The position numbers and the translations under genes are program-made. Source: Solirubrobacterales bacterium (GTDB lineage: Bacteria; Actinomycetota; Thermoleophilia; Solirubrobacterales; Solirubrobacteraceae). From it: 12,485 bases of DNA. This document shows, one piece after another, positions 6,010 through 12,483 of this stretch; positions within the stretch are counted from its first letter, which is position 1, and every line of letters starts with the position of its first letter. The notes below the pieces were generated by a model. That model made no database searches. It had not been told where the DNA came from and saw only the letters and a list, made by a program, of their open reading frames with translations. The stretch covers positions 1-12,485 of the forward strand of contig JAATFK010000036.1 of NCBI GenBank assembly GCA_015655225.1, read 5' to 3'.

Positions 6010-7089
6010 TCAGCCGGCTTCGGCGGCCAGCTCGCCGAGCTGCTCGGCGAGCCCGACGGCGGGGAGGTTCCGACCGCGGCGACTCGATCGGCGCGTCGAG
6101 CCGCGCGAGATGATCCCGGTCGCGACGTACTCGTGCTCGGGAGCCGGTCGCTCCTCGAGCAGCGCGACGAGCAGCTCGACCGCGCGCGTCCCGACGTCGG
6201 TCGGGTTCAGGGTCAGGACCGTGAGCGAGGGGCTCGACATCCGCGCCGCGACGCTGTCGGTGCACCCGGCGACGAGCAGGTCGCGCGGCACCGAGAGGCC
6301 GCTCGCGTCGGCCGCCAGCAGGACGCCGAGCGCGAGGCGGTCGTAGCTCGTGTAGATGGCGTCGGGTGGGTCGGCCCGCTCCAGCAGTTGCAGCGCGGCG
6401 TCGAAGCCGGCGTGCTCGCTCAGGTCCCAGGCGGCCTCCGCGATCATCGGTGCCATCGCGGTGTCGGCGCAGAAGGCGGCGTAGGCCTCGCGCAGGTCGA
6501 GCCCGACCGAGCGGATCGGGGCACTATCGATCAGCGCGATGCGACGCGCACCGCGGCGGGCGAGGTGGTCGAGCATGGAGCGGGTGCCGGCGACGATGTC
6601 GTTGTCGACCCAGTAGGTCTCGATCCCGTCGGTCGGGCGGCCGGTGGTGACGAGCGGCATGTCGGCCTCGCGCAGCGCCGTGAGGACGGGGTCGCCGCGG
6701 ACCGGGTCGACGACGATCGCCCCGTCGAGCGCCCAGCGGCGCCACGGCTCCGACTGGCTGTTGGCGGCCGTCGCGAGCACGAGCGCGTAGCCGTGCTCCA
6801 GCGCCGCGCCGGTCGCCGCGCCGAGCAGCTCGGTGAAGTAGTTGTTGCCCGACAGGGTCGAGGGAAGACCCTCGGCCTCGGACATGAACAGGCCGATCAG
6901 GCCGCTGCGGCCGCCGCCCAGGTTGCGGGCCGCGATGCGCGGCGTGTAGCCCAGGTCGGCTGCCACGGCGCGGACGCGGGTCCGCGTCTCGAGCGGCAGG
7001 CGCCCCTTTCCGTTGAGCGCGTGCGAGACGGTCGTGACCGACACCCCCGCCGCCTCGGCGACCTCCCGGATCCCGACTGGCTTCGCCAT
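6010..7089 (-). CDS. LacI-family transcriptional repressor, 359 aa
   Basis: The N-terminal LacI HTH is canonical: GIREVAEAAGVSVTTVSHALNG (6-27), then a recognition and hinge region ending near YTPRIAARNLGGG. The periplasmic-binding-protein-like sensor domain follows, starting at SGLIGLFM and including YTSYDRLALGVLLAADASGLSVPRDLLVAG and TVLTLNPTDVGTRAVELL. Length and domain order are normal. The protein should bind an 18-bp palindrome with a CG-like centre and release it when it binds a small ligand, probably the imported compound or a breakdown product. Three matching sites lie on both sides of this gene. ATG 7089 was chosen because the HTH begins right after it; upstream ATGs would overlap the promoter. 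No ribosome binding site is present and the likely transcription start is next to the ATG, so the mRNA may be leaderless. Confidence 0.92.
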   Translation of the reverse strand: MAKPVGIREVAEAAGVSVTTVSHALNGKGRLPLETRTRVRAVAADLGYTPRIAARNLGGGRSGLIGLFMSEAEGLPSTLSGNNYFTELLGAATGAALEHGYALVLATAANSQSEPWRRWALDGAIVVDPVRGDPVLTALREADMPLVTTGRPTDGIETYWVDNDIVAGTRSMLDHLARRGARRIALIDSAPIRSVGLDLREAYAAFCADTAMAPMIAEAAWDLSEHAGFDAALQLLERADPPDAIYTSYDRLALGVLLAADASGLSVPRDLLVAGCTDSVAARMSSPSLTVLTLNPTDVGTRAVELLVALLEERPAPEHEYVATGIISRGSTRRSSRRGRNLPAVGLAEQLGELAAEAG

Positions 7090-7096
7090 CGCGCCG

Positions 7097-7125
7097 AGTT
7101 TAGACGAAGTCATTGACATCAGCAA
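7097..7125 (-). promoter_or_regulatory. Predicted promoter of the LacI-family gene
   Basis: On the minus strand TTGCTG (7125-7120) and TAAACT (7102-7097) are separated by 17 bases, a fair sigma-70-type pair. The start point would fall around 7090, directly at the ATG at 7089. The -35 element overlaps operator O2, so the repressor would control its own synthesis. Confidence 0.5.
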
Positions 7126-7141
7126 AAACGTTCTCTACCTT
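7113..7141 (+). promoter_or_regulatory. Predicted promoter of the permease operon
   Basis: A perfect TTGACA (7113-7118) is followed after exactly 17 bases by TACCTT (7136-7141), a good housekeeping-sigma promoter for a high-GC actinobacterium. Operator O2 occupies the spacer and reaches into the -10, and O3 lies just past the expected start point near 7148. The 5' leader would be about 70 bases. Confidence 0.7.
7121..7138. promoter_or_regulatory. Operator O2, LacI-type half-conserved site
   Basis: AGCAAAAACGTTCTCTAC has a strong left half (GCAAAAACG with the central CG at 7129-7130) and a poor right half. It covers the spacer of the permease promoter and the -35 of the divergent repressor promoter, so one bound dimer could silence both directions. 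Confidence 0.65.
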
Positions 7142-7153
7142 GCCGCTTCCACA

Positions 7154-7171
7154 AGCAAAAACGTATTGCCT
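7154..7171. promoter_or_regulatory. Operator O3, LacI-type site
   Basis: AGCAAAAACGTATTGCCT repeats the first 11 bases of O2 exactly and has a better right half: GCAA and TTGC arms around the central CG at 7162-7163. Its centre is 33 bp from that of O2, close to three helical turns, so two dimers could sit on the same DNA face. It lies just downstream of the expected transcription start of the permease operon. Confidence 0.7.
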
Positions 7172-7206
7172 AATTCCTCGCGAACTCCCGGCGCGCGGGA
7201 TCAGCC

Positions 7207-7214
7207 AAAGGAGA
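7207..7214 (+). promoter_or_regulatory. Ribosome binding site of the permease gene
   Basis: AAAGGAGA lies five bases before ATG 7220. It decides this start over the in-frame ATG far upstream at 7013, which lies inside the repressor gene. Confidence 0.8.
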
Positions 7215-7219
7215 CGCTG

Positions 7220-8845
7220 ATGGCGGCCAAGACGCCCACCGAGGCGGAGACGGGCAGCGAGACGGCGAGCCGGCGCGTGTTTGCCCGGGATGCGACGGGA
7301 CTGCGGAAGGACGCGGGCCCGCTGGACATCTTCATCTACAACATCAACAACCAGAACGTCGCGCTCGGCGTGGTGTTCCTGTTCGGCGTGCTGGCTGCGT
7401 ATCCGGGGGGCAACTTCGCGCTCAGCGTGATCGGCGCGACGCTGCTCGTGATCCCGCTGTACATGGTCTACTCGCGCCTGTCGGCGGACATGCCGCGCTC
7501 CGGTGGGGATTACGTGTGGGTGAGCCGGATCTTCGGCACCTCGCTCGGTCCGTTCGTCGGCTTCACGCTGGCGGCGACGCTGATCATGACGGCGTTCACC
7601 GCGATCGGCGCGCCGATGGCGTTCATGACGCAGTACGGGATCGCTCCGATGATGCGCGAGCTGGGCGACGCGACGGGCTGGTCGTGGTGCGCCAGCTTCG
7701 GGACGTGGGCCTACGGGGAGACGGGGACCCTCGTCATCGGCACGGTCTTCCTCGCGGCGTTCACCGGCGTCATGATCGGCGGCGTCCGCCTCTACATGCG
7801 GATCCAGAAGTACGCCTTCCTGCTCGCGACGATCGGGCTCGTGCTCGGCATCGTGGTGATCTACGCGACCACGCGCTCGGGCCTGCACCACGACTTCGAC
7901 GGCTACGTCCAGCGGCTCGGCGGCAGACCGAACGCGAGCGCGCTGGCGGTCAGAGGGGGCACCGCGACGGCGAACAAGGGCTTCTCGTTCCACTCGACCT
8001 TCTTCGCGATGCTGTGGACGCTCTACATGGTGCTCTTCGGCGCCAGCTCCTGCTACATCGGCAGCGAGGTCCGCCAGCCCGCGCGGACGCAGCGGATCGG
8101 CATGTTCGGCTCGCTCGCGTTCACCGCGATCGGCATCCTGCTGCTCGTCGTCGGCCTGCTGCACCTCGGCGGCGAGTCGTTCTTCATGGGCCTGAGCGGC
8201 GCCGACCTCGGTCTCGCGTTCCCGCTCACCTACAACGAGCTCGTCTACGCGATGCTCGGGCACAGCTGGGTGTGGGCGCTGCTGATCGGCGGAACGTTCG
8301 TCTTCTGGACCTACGTCTGGATGCCGATCAACTTCTTCACCGCCACCCGCCTGCTGCTCGCGCTCTCGCTCGACGGCTACCTCCCGCGCCGCGTCTCGAC
8401 CGTGAATCGCAGATTCGGCACGCCGCACGTCGCGATCCTGATCTGCGCGCTGTTCGGCTGGCTCTCGCTGTTCCTGTTCGTCCACGGCACGATCTCGACG
8501 GTCACGCTCACGTTCGCGGCGATCGTGATGTTCGTCGTGAGCGGCGTCGGCGCGGCGCTCTACCCGTTCACGCTGCGCCGCGTCTGGCAGAGCTCGAAGC
8601 CGACGACGGTCCTGGGCGTCCCGGTGATCAGCATCTGGGGGACGCTCCAGGCGGCCTGCTCGATCGTGATCCTCTACATCTTCTGGAACGACCCGGGCGG
8701 AGGCATCCACCTCAGCCACACCAACGAGGTGCTGAACGTCGGCGCTCCGCTGCTGGCCCTCGTCCTCGCGGTCGTCGTGATCGTCGGCCGCCGCCTCGGC
8801 GGCACCGACCTGCGTCTCGCATCCGCGGAGATCCCGCCCGACTGA
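7220..8845 (+). CDS. APC-superfamily amino acid/amine permease, 541 aa
   Basis: Integral membrane secondary transporter of the amino acid-polyamine-organocation group, likely importing the compound degraded by the downstream enzymes. The first 35 residues are a charged cytoplasmic tail. Hydrophobic segments begin near 48-66 (VALGVVFLFGVLAAYPGG), then 67-85. MPRSGGDYVWVSR (91-103) is the signature loop of this superfamily. Further long hydrophobic stretches follow through the protein, consistent with about 12 helices; one is the pair of segments around FTAIGILLLVVGLLHLGG and VWALLIGGTFVFWTYVWMPINFF. The start is fixed by AAAGGAGA. It is the first gene of the divergent operon, has its own promoter with two operators, and is separated from the next gene by a 97-base gap holding a strong hairpin. 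Substrate class (amino acid, amine or guanidino compound) is inferred from context only. Confidence 0.9.
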   Translation: MAAKTPTEAETGSETASRRVFARDATGLRKDAGPLDIFIYNINNQNVALGVVFLFGVLAAYPGGNFALSVIGATLLVIPLYMVYSRLSADMPRSGGDYVWVSRIFGTSLGPFVGFTLAATLIMTAFTAIGAPMAFMTQYGIAPMMRELGDATGWSWCASFGTWAYGETGTLVIGTVFLAAFTGVMIGGVRLYMRIQKYAFLLATIGLVLGIVVIYATTRSGLHHDFDGYVQRLGGRPNASALAVRGGTATANKGFSFHSTFFAMLWTLYMVLFGASSCYIGSEVRQPARTQRIGMFGSLAFTAIGILLLVVGLLHLGGESFFMGLSGADLGLAFPLTYNELVYAMLGHSWVWALLIGGTFVFWTYVWMPINFFTATRLLLALSLDGYLPRRVSTVNRRFGTPHVAILICALFGWLSLFLFVHGTISTVTLTFAAIVMFVVSGVGAALYPFTLRRVWQSSKPTTVLGVPVISIWGTLQAACSIVILYIFWNDPGGGIHLSHTNEVLNVGAPLLALVLAVVVIVGRRLGGTDLRLASAEIPPD

Positions 8846-8850
8846 GCCGG

Positions 8851-8908
8851 CCCGCTCGATCGGCCGGCCGACGCCCGCGTCCCGCGCGGGCGTCGGCCGG
8901 CGAGCGGG
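8851..8908 (+). terminator. Long GC-rich hairpin between permease and ureohydrolase genes
   Basis: A 17-bp perfect stem pairs 8863-8879 with 8885-8901 around a 5-base loop. An outer 7-bp stem (8851-8857 with 8902-8908) extends it, with a few unpaired bases on the left. No T-tract follows. It begins five bases after the permease stop. It could be a partial terminator, or a 3' stabiliser that lets the membrane gene and the enzyme genes be expressed at different levels; no second promoter is obvious. Confidence 0.6.
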
Positions 8909-8930
8909 ACTCGCCTCATCTTCCTCACAC

Positions 8931-8936
8931 GAAAGG
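8931..8936 (+). promoter_or_regulatory. Ribosome binding site of the ureohydrolase gene
   Basis: GAAAGG lies six bases before ATG 8943 and fixes that start just after the intergenic hairpin. Confidence 0.7.
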
Positions 8937-8942
8937 CCTCAT

Positions 8943-9911
8943 ATGCAAGAGCTCGGAGTCAGCGGCGTGCTGCACAGCGGCCCCGCCACCTTCTTCGGCC
9001 TGCAGCACGAACCGAACCCCACGTCCGCGATCCGCGCCGCCATCGTCGGCGCGCCCTGGGACGAGGGCAACGGCGGCCGCAACGGCGCCAACTACGGGCC
9101 GCGCGGCGTGCGCGACGCGTCGAGCTGGTTCGCCTCCTACGACCTCGCCAGCCGCCGCGACGTCTGGGAGGCGCTCACCGTCGTCGACGGCGGCGACATC
9201 CCCTGCATCCCGTCCGACGCGGCGCGCACGATGGACTACTTCGCCGACCACGTCGCCGGGCTGCTCGAGGGCGGCGTCATGCCGGTCGTCGTCGGCGGCA
9301 ACCACAGCATCACGAACGGCACCGCCCGCGGCGCCGCGCGCGCCTGCGACGGCCGGATGGGCTACCTCAGCATCGACACGCACCTCGACACCACCGAGGG
9401 CTGGGCCGGCGCGCCGCTGGCCTCGGGCTGCCCGACCTACCGCGCCGCGGACCTGCCGAACGTCGACCCCGCCAACGTCGTCGTCTACGGGGTCCACGGC
9501 TGGCTCAACCCGCGCTCGCACGTCGAGACGGCCGAGGCGCTCGGGATTCGCTGGTACACGCGCGACGAGATCCGCGCGCGCGGGCTCGCCGAGACGCTCG
9601 CGGAGGCGATCGCGCGTGCGAGCGACGGGGTGGCGGGCCTCTACGTGACCTTCGACATGGACTGCATGGACAGCTCCTCGGCGCCCGGGACCGGGACGCC
9701 GGAGGCGGGCGGGTTCCTCGCCGACGAGGCGATCGAGATCGCTCGCGCGATCGGCCGCGCCCGTCCGTTCGCGTTCGACGTCGTCGAGATCGCGCCGATC
9801 TACGAGCAGTCCGGCGTCACGCAGCGACTGGCATGCACGATCCTGATGGAGATGTTCGCGGGCATGGCCGACGCCGACGCCGAGGAGACGGGATCCGATG
9901 GGGCTGCGTGA
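8943..9911 (+). CDS. Ureohydrolase (arginase/agmatinase/guanidino-acid hydrolase family), 322 aa
   Basis: Two-metal (usually manganese, sometimes nickel) hydrolase that removes urea from a guanidino compound, or formamide in formiminoglutamase-type members. All six expected metal ligands are visible: His121 in GGNHS (118-122), Asp145, His147 and Asp149 in DTHLD, and Asp238 and Asp240 in FDMDCMDSSSAPGTGTPE. The family Glu is present in VVEIAPIY (Glu282). The first motif reads GGNHS where agmatinases and arginases usually have GGDHS, and the third motif has Asp-Ser-Ser where Asp-Pro is usual, so the closest subfamily may be unusual. Length is normal. The last 14 bases overlap the metallophosphoesterase gene. 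With no arginine or polyamine genes nearby, a less common guanidino substrate (for example guanidinobutyrate, guanidinopropionate or guanidine) is as likely as agmatine. Confidence 0.9.
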   Translation: MQELGVSGVLHSGPATFFGLQHEPNPTSAIRAAIVGAPWDEGNGGRNGANYGPRGVRDASSWFASYDLASRRDVWEALTVVDGGDIPCIPSDAARTMDYFADHVAGLLEGGVMPVVVGGNHSITNGTARGAARACDGRMGYLSIDTHLDTTEGWAGAPLASGCPTYRAADLPNVDPANVVVYGVHGWLNPRSHVETAEALGIRWYTRDEIRARGLAETLAEAIARASDGVAGLYVTFDMDCMDSSSAPGTGTPEAGGFLADEAIEIARAIGRARPFAFDVVEIAPIYEQSGVTQRLACTILMEMFAGMADADAEETGSDGAA

Positions 9912-10872
9912 TCGGCTCGCGGCGCGCCGCGAGCGCGACCTGCGGATCTACTACACGGGCGACATCCACGGGTCGGAGCTGTGCTTCCGCAAGTTCCTCA
10001 AGGCGCCCGACTTCTACGACGCCGACGTCGCGGTGATCGGCGGCGACATCACCGGCAAGGCGATGGTCCCCGTGATCGCGCAGGGCGCGGGCTTCGCCGC
10101 CCGCGTTCAGGGCGAGGAGCGGGTCGTCGCCGCCGCGGACGTCGAGGAGCTCGAACGGGACATCCGGTTCGCCGGCTTCTACACGTACCGCTGCGACCAG
10201 CGAGAGCTGGAACGCCTGGAGGCGGATCACGACCACCGTGAGCGCACGTTCACCGCGCTCATGGTCGACCAGGTCGCGCGCTGGCGCGCACTCGCGGAGG
10301 AGCGCTTCGCCGGTCGCCCCTATCCCGTCTTCATCATGCCGGGCAACGACGACGAATTCGCGATCGACGCAGCGCTCGACGGCGAGACGGTCGTCAACCC
10401 CGACCTGCGGGTGGTCACGGTCGGCCCGGTGCAGATGCTGTCGTGCTCGTGGACCGGGCCGACGCCCTGGAGAAGCCCGCGCGAGGAGCCCGAAGACGAT
10501 CTCAGCCGGCGCCTGGAGGGAATCGCGAGCGCGCTCGACCCCGACATGCCGGCGATCTTCAACCTCCACTGCCCGCCGTACGACTCGACGCTCGACATGG
10601 CCCCGCTGCTGACCGAGGACCTGCGCGTCGTCTCCGACGGCGGTCAGGCGCGGATGGTGCCGGTCGGGTCCCACGCCGTCCGCGAGTTCATCGAGCGCCG
10701 CCAGCCGCTCGTCAGCCTGCACGGCCACATCCACGAGTCGCGGGCGATCGCGAACCTCGGGGCGACGATCTGCGTCAACCCGGGCAGCCAGTACTCCGAG
10801 GGCCGGATCGACGGTGCGCTCGTCGATCTCCGCGACGGCAGAGTCGTGCGAACGCAGCTCGTGTCGGGATGA
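9898..10872 (+). CDS. Calcineurin-like metallophosphoesterase, 324 aa
   Basis: Predicted two-metal phosphoesterase. The motifs appear in order: GDIHG (21-25, Asp22 and His24), GGDITG (48-53, Asp50), GND (149-151, in place of the usual Gly-Asn-His), His224 in NLHCPP and GHIH (276-279). A family-typical NPGSQYSEG follows at 294-302. Between motifs 2 and 3 there is a charged, probably helical insert of about 80 residues (70-140), which may form a cap over the active site. No signal peptide is seen, so it acts in the cytoplasm. It starts inside the end of the ureohydrolase gene (14-base overlap; GAGGAGA nine bases upstream) and ends in an ATGA with the next gene. Such tight coupling to C-N hydrolases is odd for a phosphatase; it might act on a phosphorylated intermediate or a nucleotide, which cannot be decided from sequence. 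Confidence 0.87.
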   Translation: MGLRDRLAARRERDLRIYYTGDIHGSELCFRKFLKAPDFYDADVAVIGGDITGKAMVPVIAQGAGFAARVQGEERVVAAADVEELERDIRFAGFYTYRCDQRELERLEADHDHRERTFTALMVDQVARWRALAEERFAGRPYPVFIMPGNDDEFAIDAALDGETVVNPDLRVVTVGPVQMLSCSWTGPTPWRSPREEPEDDLSRRLEGIASALDPDMPAIFNLHCPPYDSTLDMAPLLTEDLRVVSDGGQARMVPVGSHAVREFIERRQPLVSLHGHIHESRAIANLGATICVNPGSQYSEGRIDGALVDLRDGRVVRTQLVSG

Positions 10873-12110
10873 GCGCGATCGACCCCGCCCGCGTGATCGC
10901 GGAGCTGCGCGAGCTGCACGCCCTGACCGGCGGCCCGGCCGGAGCGCAGCGCCTCGCCTGGTCGTCGCAGGTCGCTCGCGCACGCGGGTGGCTGGACGAG
11001 CGGCTGCGTGAGCTGCCGGTCGAGATCTCCTACGACGCCGCCGGCAACCACTGGGCGACGTTGCCGGGGAGGCGGAAAGCCTCTCTGGTGCTCGGCAGCC
11101 ATCTCGACTCGGTCGCCGGCGGCGGCTGGCTCGACGGCTCGCTCGGCGTGCTCGCCGGCCTCGAGGTGATGCGCACGCTCTGCGACGCGTGGGAAGGCCG
11201 GCCCCCGATCACCCTGCGTCTGGTCGACTGGGCCGACGAGGAGGGCGCGCGCTTCGGACGCAGCCTGCTCGGCTCCAGCGCCGCGGCCGGCACGCTCGAC
11301 CTCGAGGAGATCCGCGGTCGCGTCGACGGCGACGGCGTCGCGATCGAGGCCGCGATGGCGGCGAGCGGCGTCGACCTCGAACGGCTGCTCGACTCCGGTC
11401 GCGAGCTGGCCGACATCGCCGCCTACCTGGAACTGCACATCGAGCAGGGCCCCGTGCTCGAGCGAGCCGGCGCTCCCGTCGCGGTCGTCGACGGCACCTG
11501 CGGCGCCGTGCGCTACCGCGTGCGCTTCGTCGGCGAGGCATGCCATCCTGCCGCCACGCCGCTCGACGCGCGTCGAGACGCGCTGCTTGCCGGCGCCAGG
11601 CTGATCGCCGGCGCCCACGAGATCGCCGAGCGGGCCAGCGCGCTCACGAGCATCGGCTCGTGCCAGGTCGAGCCGGGCCACATCACGATCATCGCCGGCG
11701 CCTGCACGATCGTCATCGAGCAGAACCACGTCGATCCCGCTGTGCTGCGTGCGGTGGAGGCGGAGACAGTGGGGCTGGCGCACGAGCTCGCGGCCGGCGC
11801 GGGACTGGAGGTCGAGGTGGACGACCTCTGGCGCATCGAACCGCTCGACTTCGACGCCGACCTGGTGGCGCGCGCCGACGCCGCGGTCCGCTCGCTTCAG
11901 GCGAAGCCATTCCACATGCCCAGCGGGCCGCTGCACGATGCCGGCGAGATGGTGCGCGCCGGGATCCCCAGCGCGATGCTGTTCGTCCAGAGCAGAGGGG
12001 GAATCTCGCACAACCCGCGCGAAGACACCGACGACGAGCATCTGGAGCTCGCCGTACGGGCGCTCGGCGCCCTCGCGGAGGACGTCCTCGGCGCCCTCGC
12101 GACGCGCTGA
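10869..12110 (+). CDS. M20-type Zn amidohydrolase, allantoate amidohydrolase/N-carbamoyl-amino-acid hydrolase-like, 413 aa
   Basis: Member of the AllC/HyuC/beta-ureidopropionase group, cytoplasmic dimers that hydrolyse ureido or carbamoyl amino compounds. Metal residues are intact: His78 in GSHLDSV, Asp89 in GGGWLDGSLGV, catalytic Glu124 and ligand Glu125 in DWADEEGARFG, His190 in LELHIEQGPVLE and His381 in GGISHNPRED. His226 in CHPAATPLDARRDAL matches the dimer-interface histidine. By contrast, the strand pair that normally carries an Asn and a carboxylate-binding Arg (xNVxPGxxxxxxDxRHxD) reads ITIIAGACTIVIEQNHVD (272-289), with Thr and Asn instead. The substrate may therefore lack the usual carboxylate. 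The ATG lies in an ATGA overlap, so this is the last gene of the permease operon. The name allantoate amidohydrolase should not be transferred. Confidence 0.88.
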   Translation: MSAIDPARVIAELRELHALTGGPAGAQRLAWSSQVARARGWLDERLRELPVEISYDAAGNHWATLPGRRKASLVLGSHLDSVAGGGWLDGSLGVLAGLEVMRTLCDAWEGRPPITLRLVDWADEEGARFGRSLLGSSAAAGTLDLEEIRGRVDGDGVAIEAAMAASGVDLERLLDSGRELADIAAYLELHIEQGPVLERAGAPVAVVDGTCGAVRYRVRFVGEACHPAATPLDARRDALLAGARLIAGAHEIAERASALTSIGSCQVEPGHITIIAGACTIVIEQNHVDPAVLRAVEAETVGLAHELAAGAGLEVEVDDLWRIEPLDFDADLVARADAAVRSLQAKPFHMPSGPLHDAGEMVRAGIPSAMLFVQSRGGISHNPREDTDDEHLELAVRALGALAEDVLGALATR

Positions 12111-12130
12111 CGAGATCCGCGCGTTCCGCT

Positions 12131-12364
12131 GTGGGCTCCGTGCTCGAGCTGGTCGCCGAAGGCGCCCTCGAGTTCGACATGCGGCAGGTTGGATCGAGAC
12201 AGTCTCGCCAGACCAATGCGCTTCGCCCCGCTGACACGAGCCTCTTCTCGTCCGCCGAGCTGGCGCTCGTGGACGAGCTTGCAGCGGCCTTGATCTCCAC
12301 GAAGCCGCCGCCGGATCGCGCTTTGAAACGAGGCCAGGAGCTCGCAGCTCAGCTCGGATGGTAG
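12131..12364 (+). CDS. Small hypothetical ORF, 77 aa
   Basis: A GTG-started frame with coding-like third positions (roughly three quarters G/C). The C-terminal half is a plausible amphipathic helix pair: SSAELALVDELAAALIS and ALKRGQELAAQLGW. No family is recognised and no ribosome binding site stands close to the GTG, so the start is uncertain; a nearby GTG at 12140 is an alternative. It lies 20 bases after the M20 gene and its last 16 bases overlap the minus-strand gene entering from the right. It might be a small helical protein, or the tail of a decayed gene. Confidence 0.35.
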   Translation: MGSVLELVAEGALEFDMRQVGSRQSRQTNALRPADTSLFSSAELALVDELAAALISTKPPPDRALKRGQELAAQLGW

Positions 12365-12483
12365 TTCGGGTGATAGCCCGCGACGCACGGGGATGAGCGC
12401 AACCGCGACAGGCCGCGCTGAAGCTTTTGGTATTGCGCGCCCGGGATCTGACGACACAGTCGCTTGTAGGCGTAGAAGTCGCT
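12349..12483 (-). CDS. C-terminal end of an unidentified gene, cut by the window edge
   Basis: Read on the minus strand, the last 44 codons before a TGA at 12349-12351 give a well-formed protein end. It has Tyr- and Arg-rich helix-like segments (FYAYKRLCRQIPG, QKLQRGLSRLR) and a compact SPCVAGYHPNYHPS tail. About 80 percent of third positions are G or C, and the residues look unlike translated noise. The family is not recognised. The gene converges on the small plus-strand ORF and must begin beyond the window. Confidence 0.45.
   Translation of the reverse strand, partial: SDFYAYKRLCRQIPGAQYQKLQRGLSRLRSSPCVAGYHPNYHPS

Noticed and set aside
5806..7116. Plus-strand frame (436 codons) across the repressor gene
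   Set aside because: It covers the LacI-family gene in antisense, and its product is repetitive Arg/Gly/Asp-rich sequence.
7090..7125. Earlier in-frame ATGs (7125 onward) as the repressor start
   Set aside because: They lie within the predicted promoter and operator and add residues before the HTH that the family does not have.
7100..8719. Long open frame (539 codons) on the minus strand across the permease gene
   Set aside because: Its product is almost all Arg, Glu, Asp, Ala and His, as expected for the antisense of GC-rich coding DNA. The plus strand has a clear transporter with a ribosome binding site.
10644..12041. Long open minus-strand frame (465 codons) opposite the metallophosphoesterase and AllC-like genes
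   Set aside because: It is the antisense shadow of two genes with intact motifs and has no recognisable domain.
10869..12110. Naming the last enzyme allC or hyuC
   Set aside because: The substrate-binding Asn and Arg are substituted and no allantoin or hydantoin genes are nearby.
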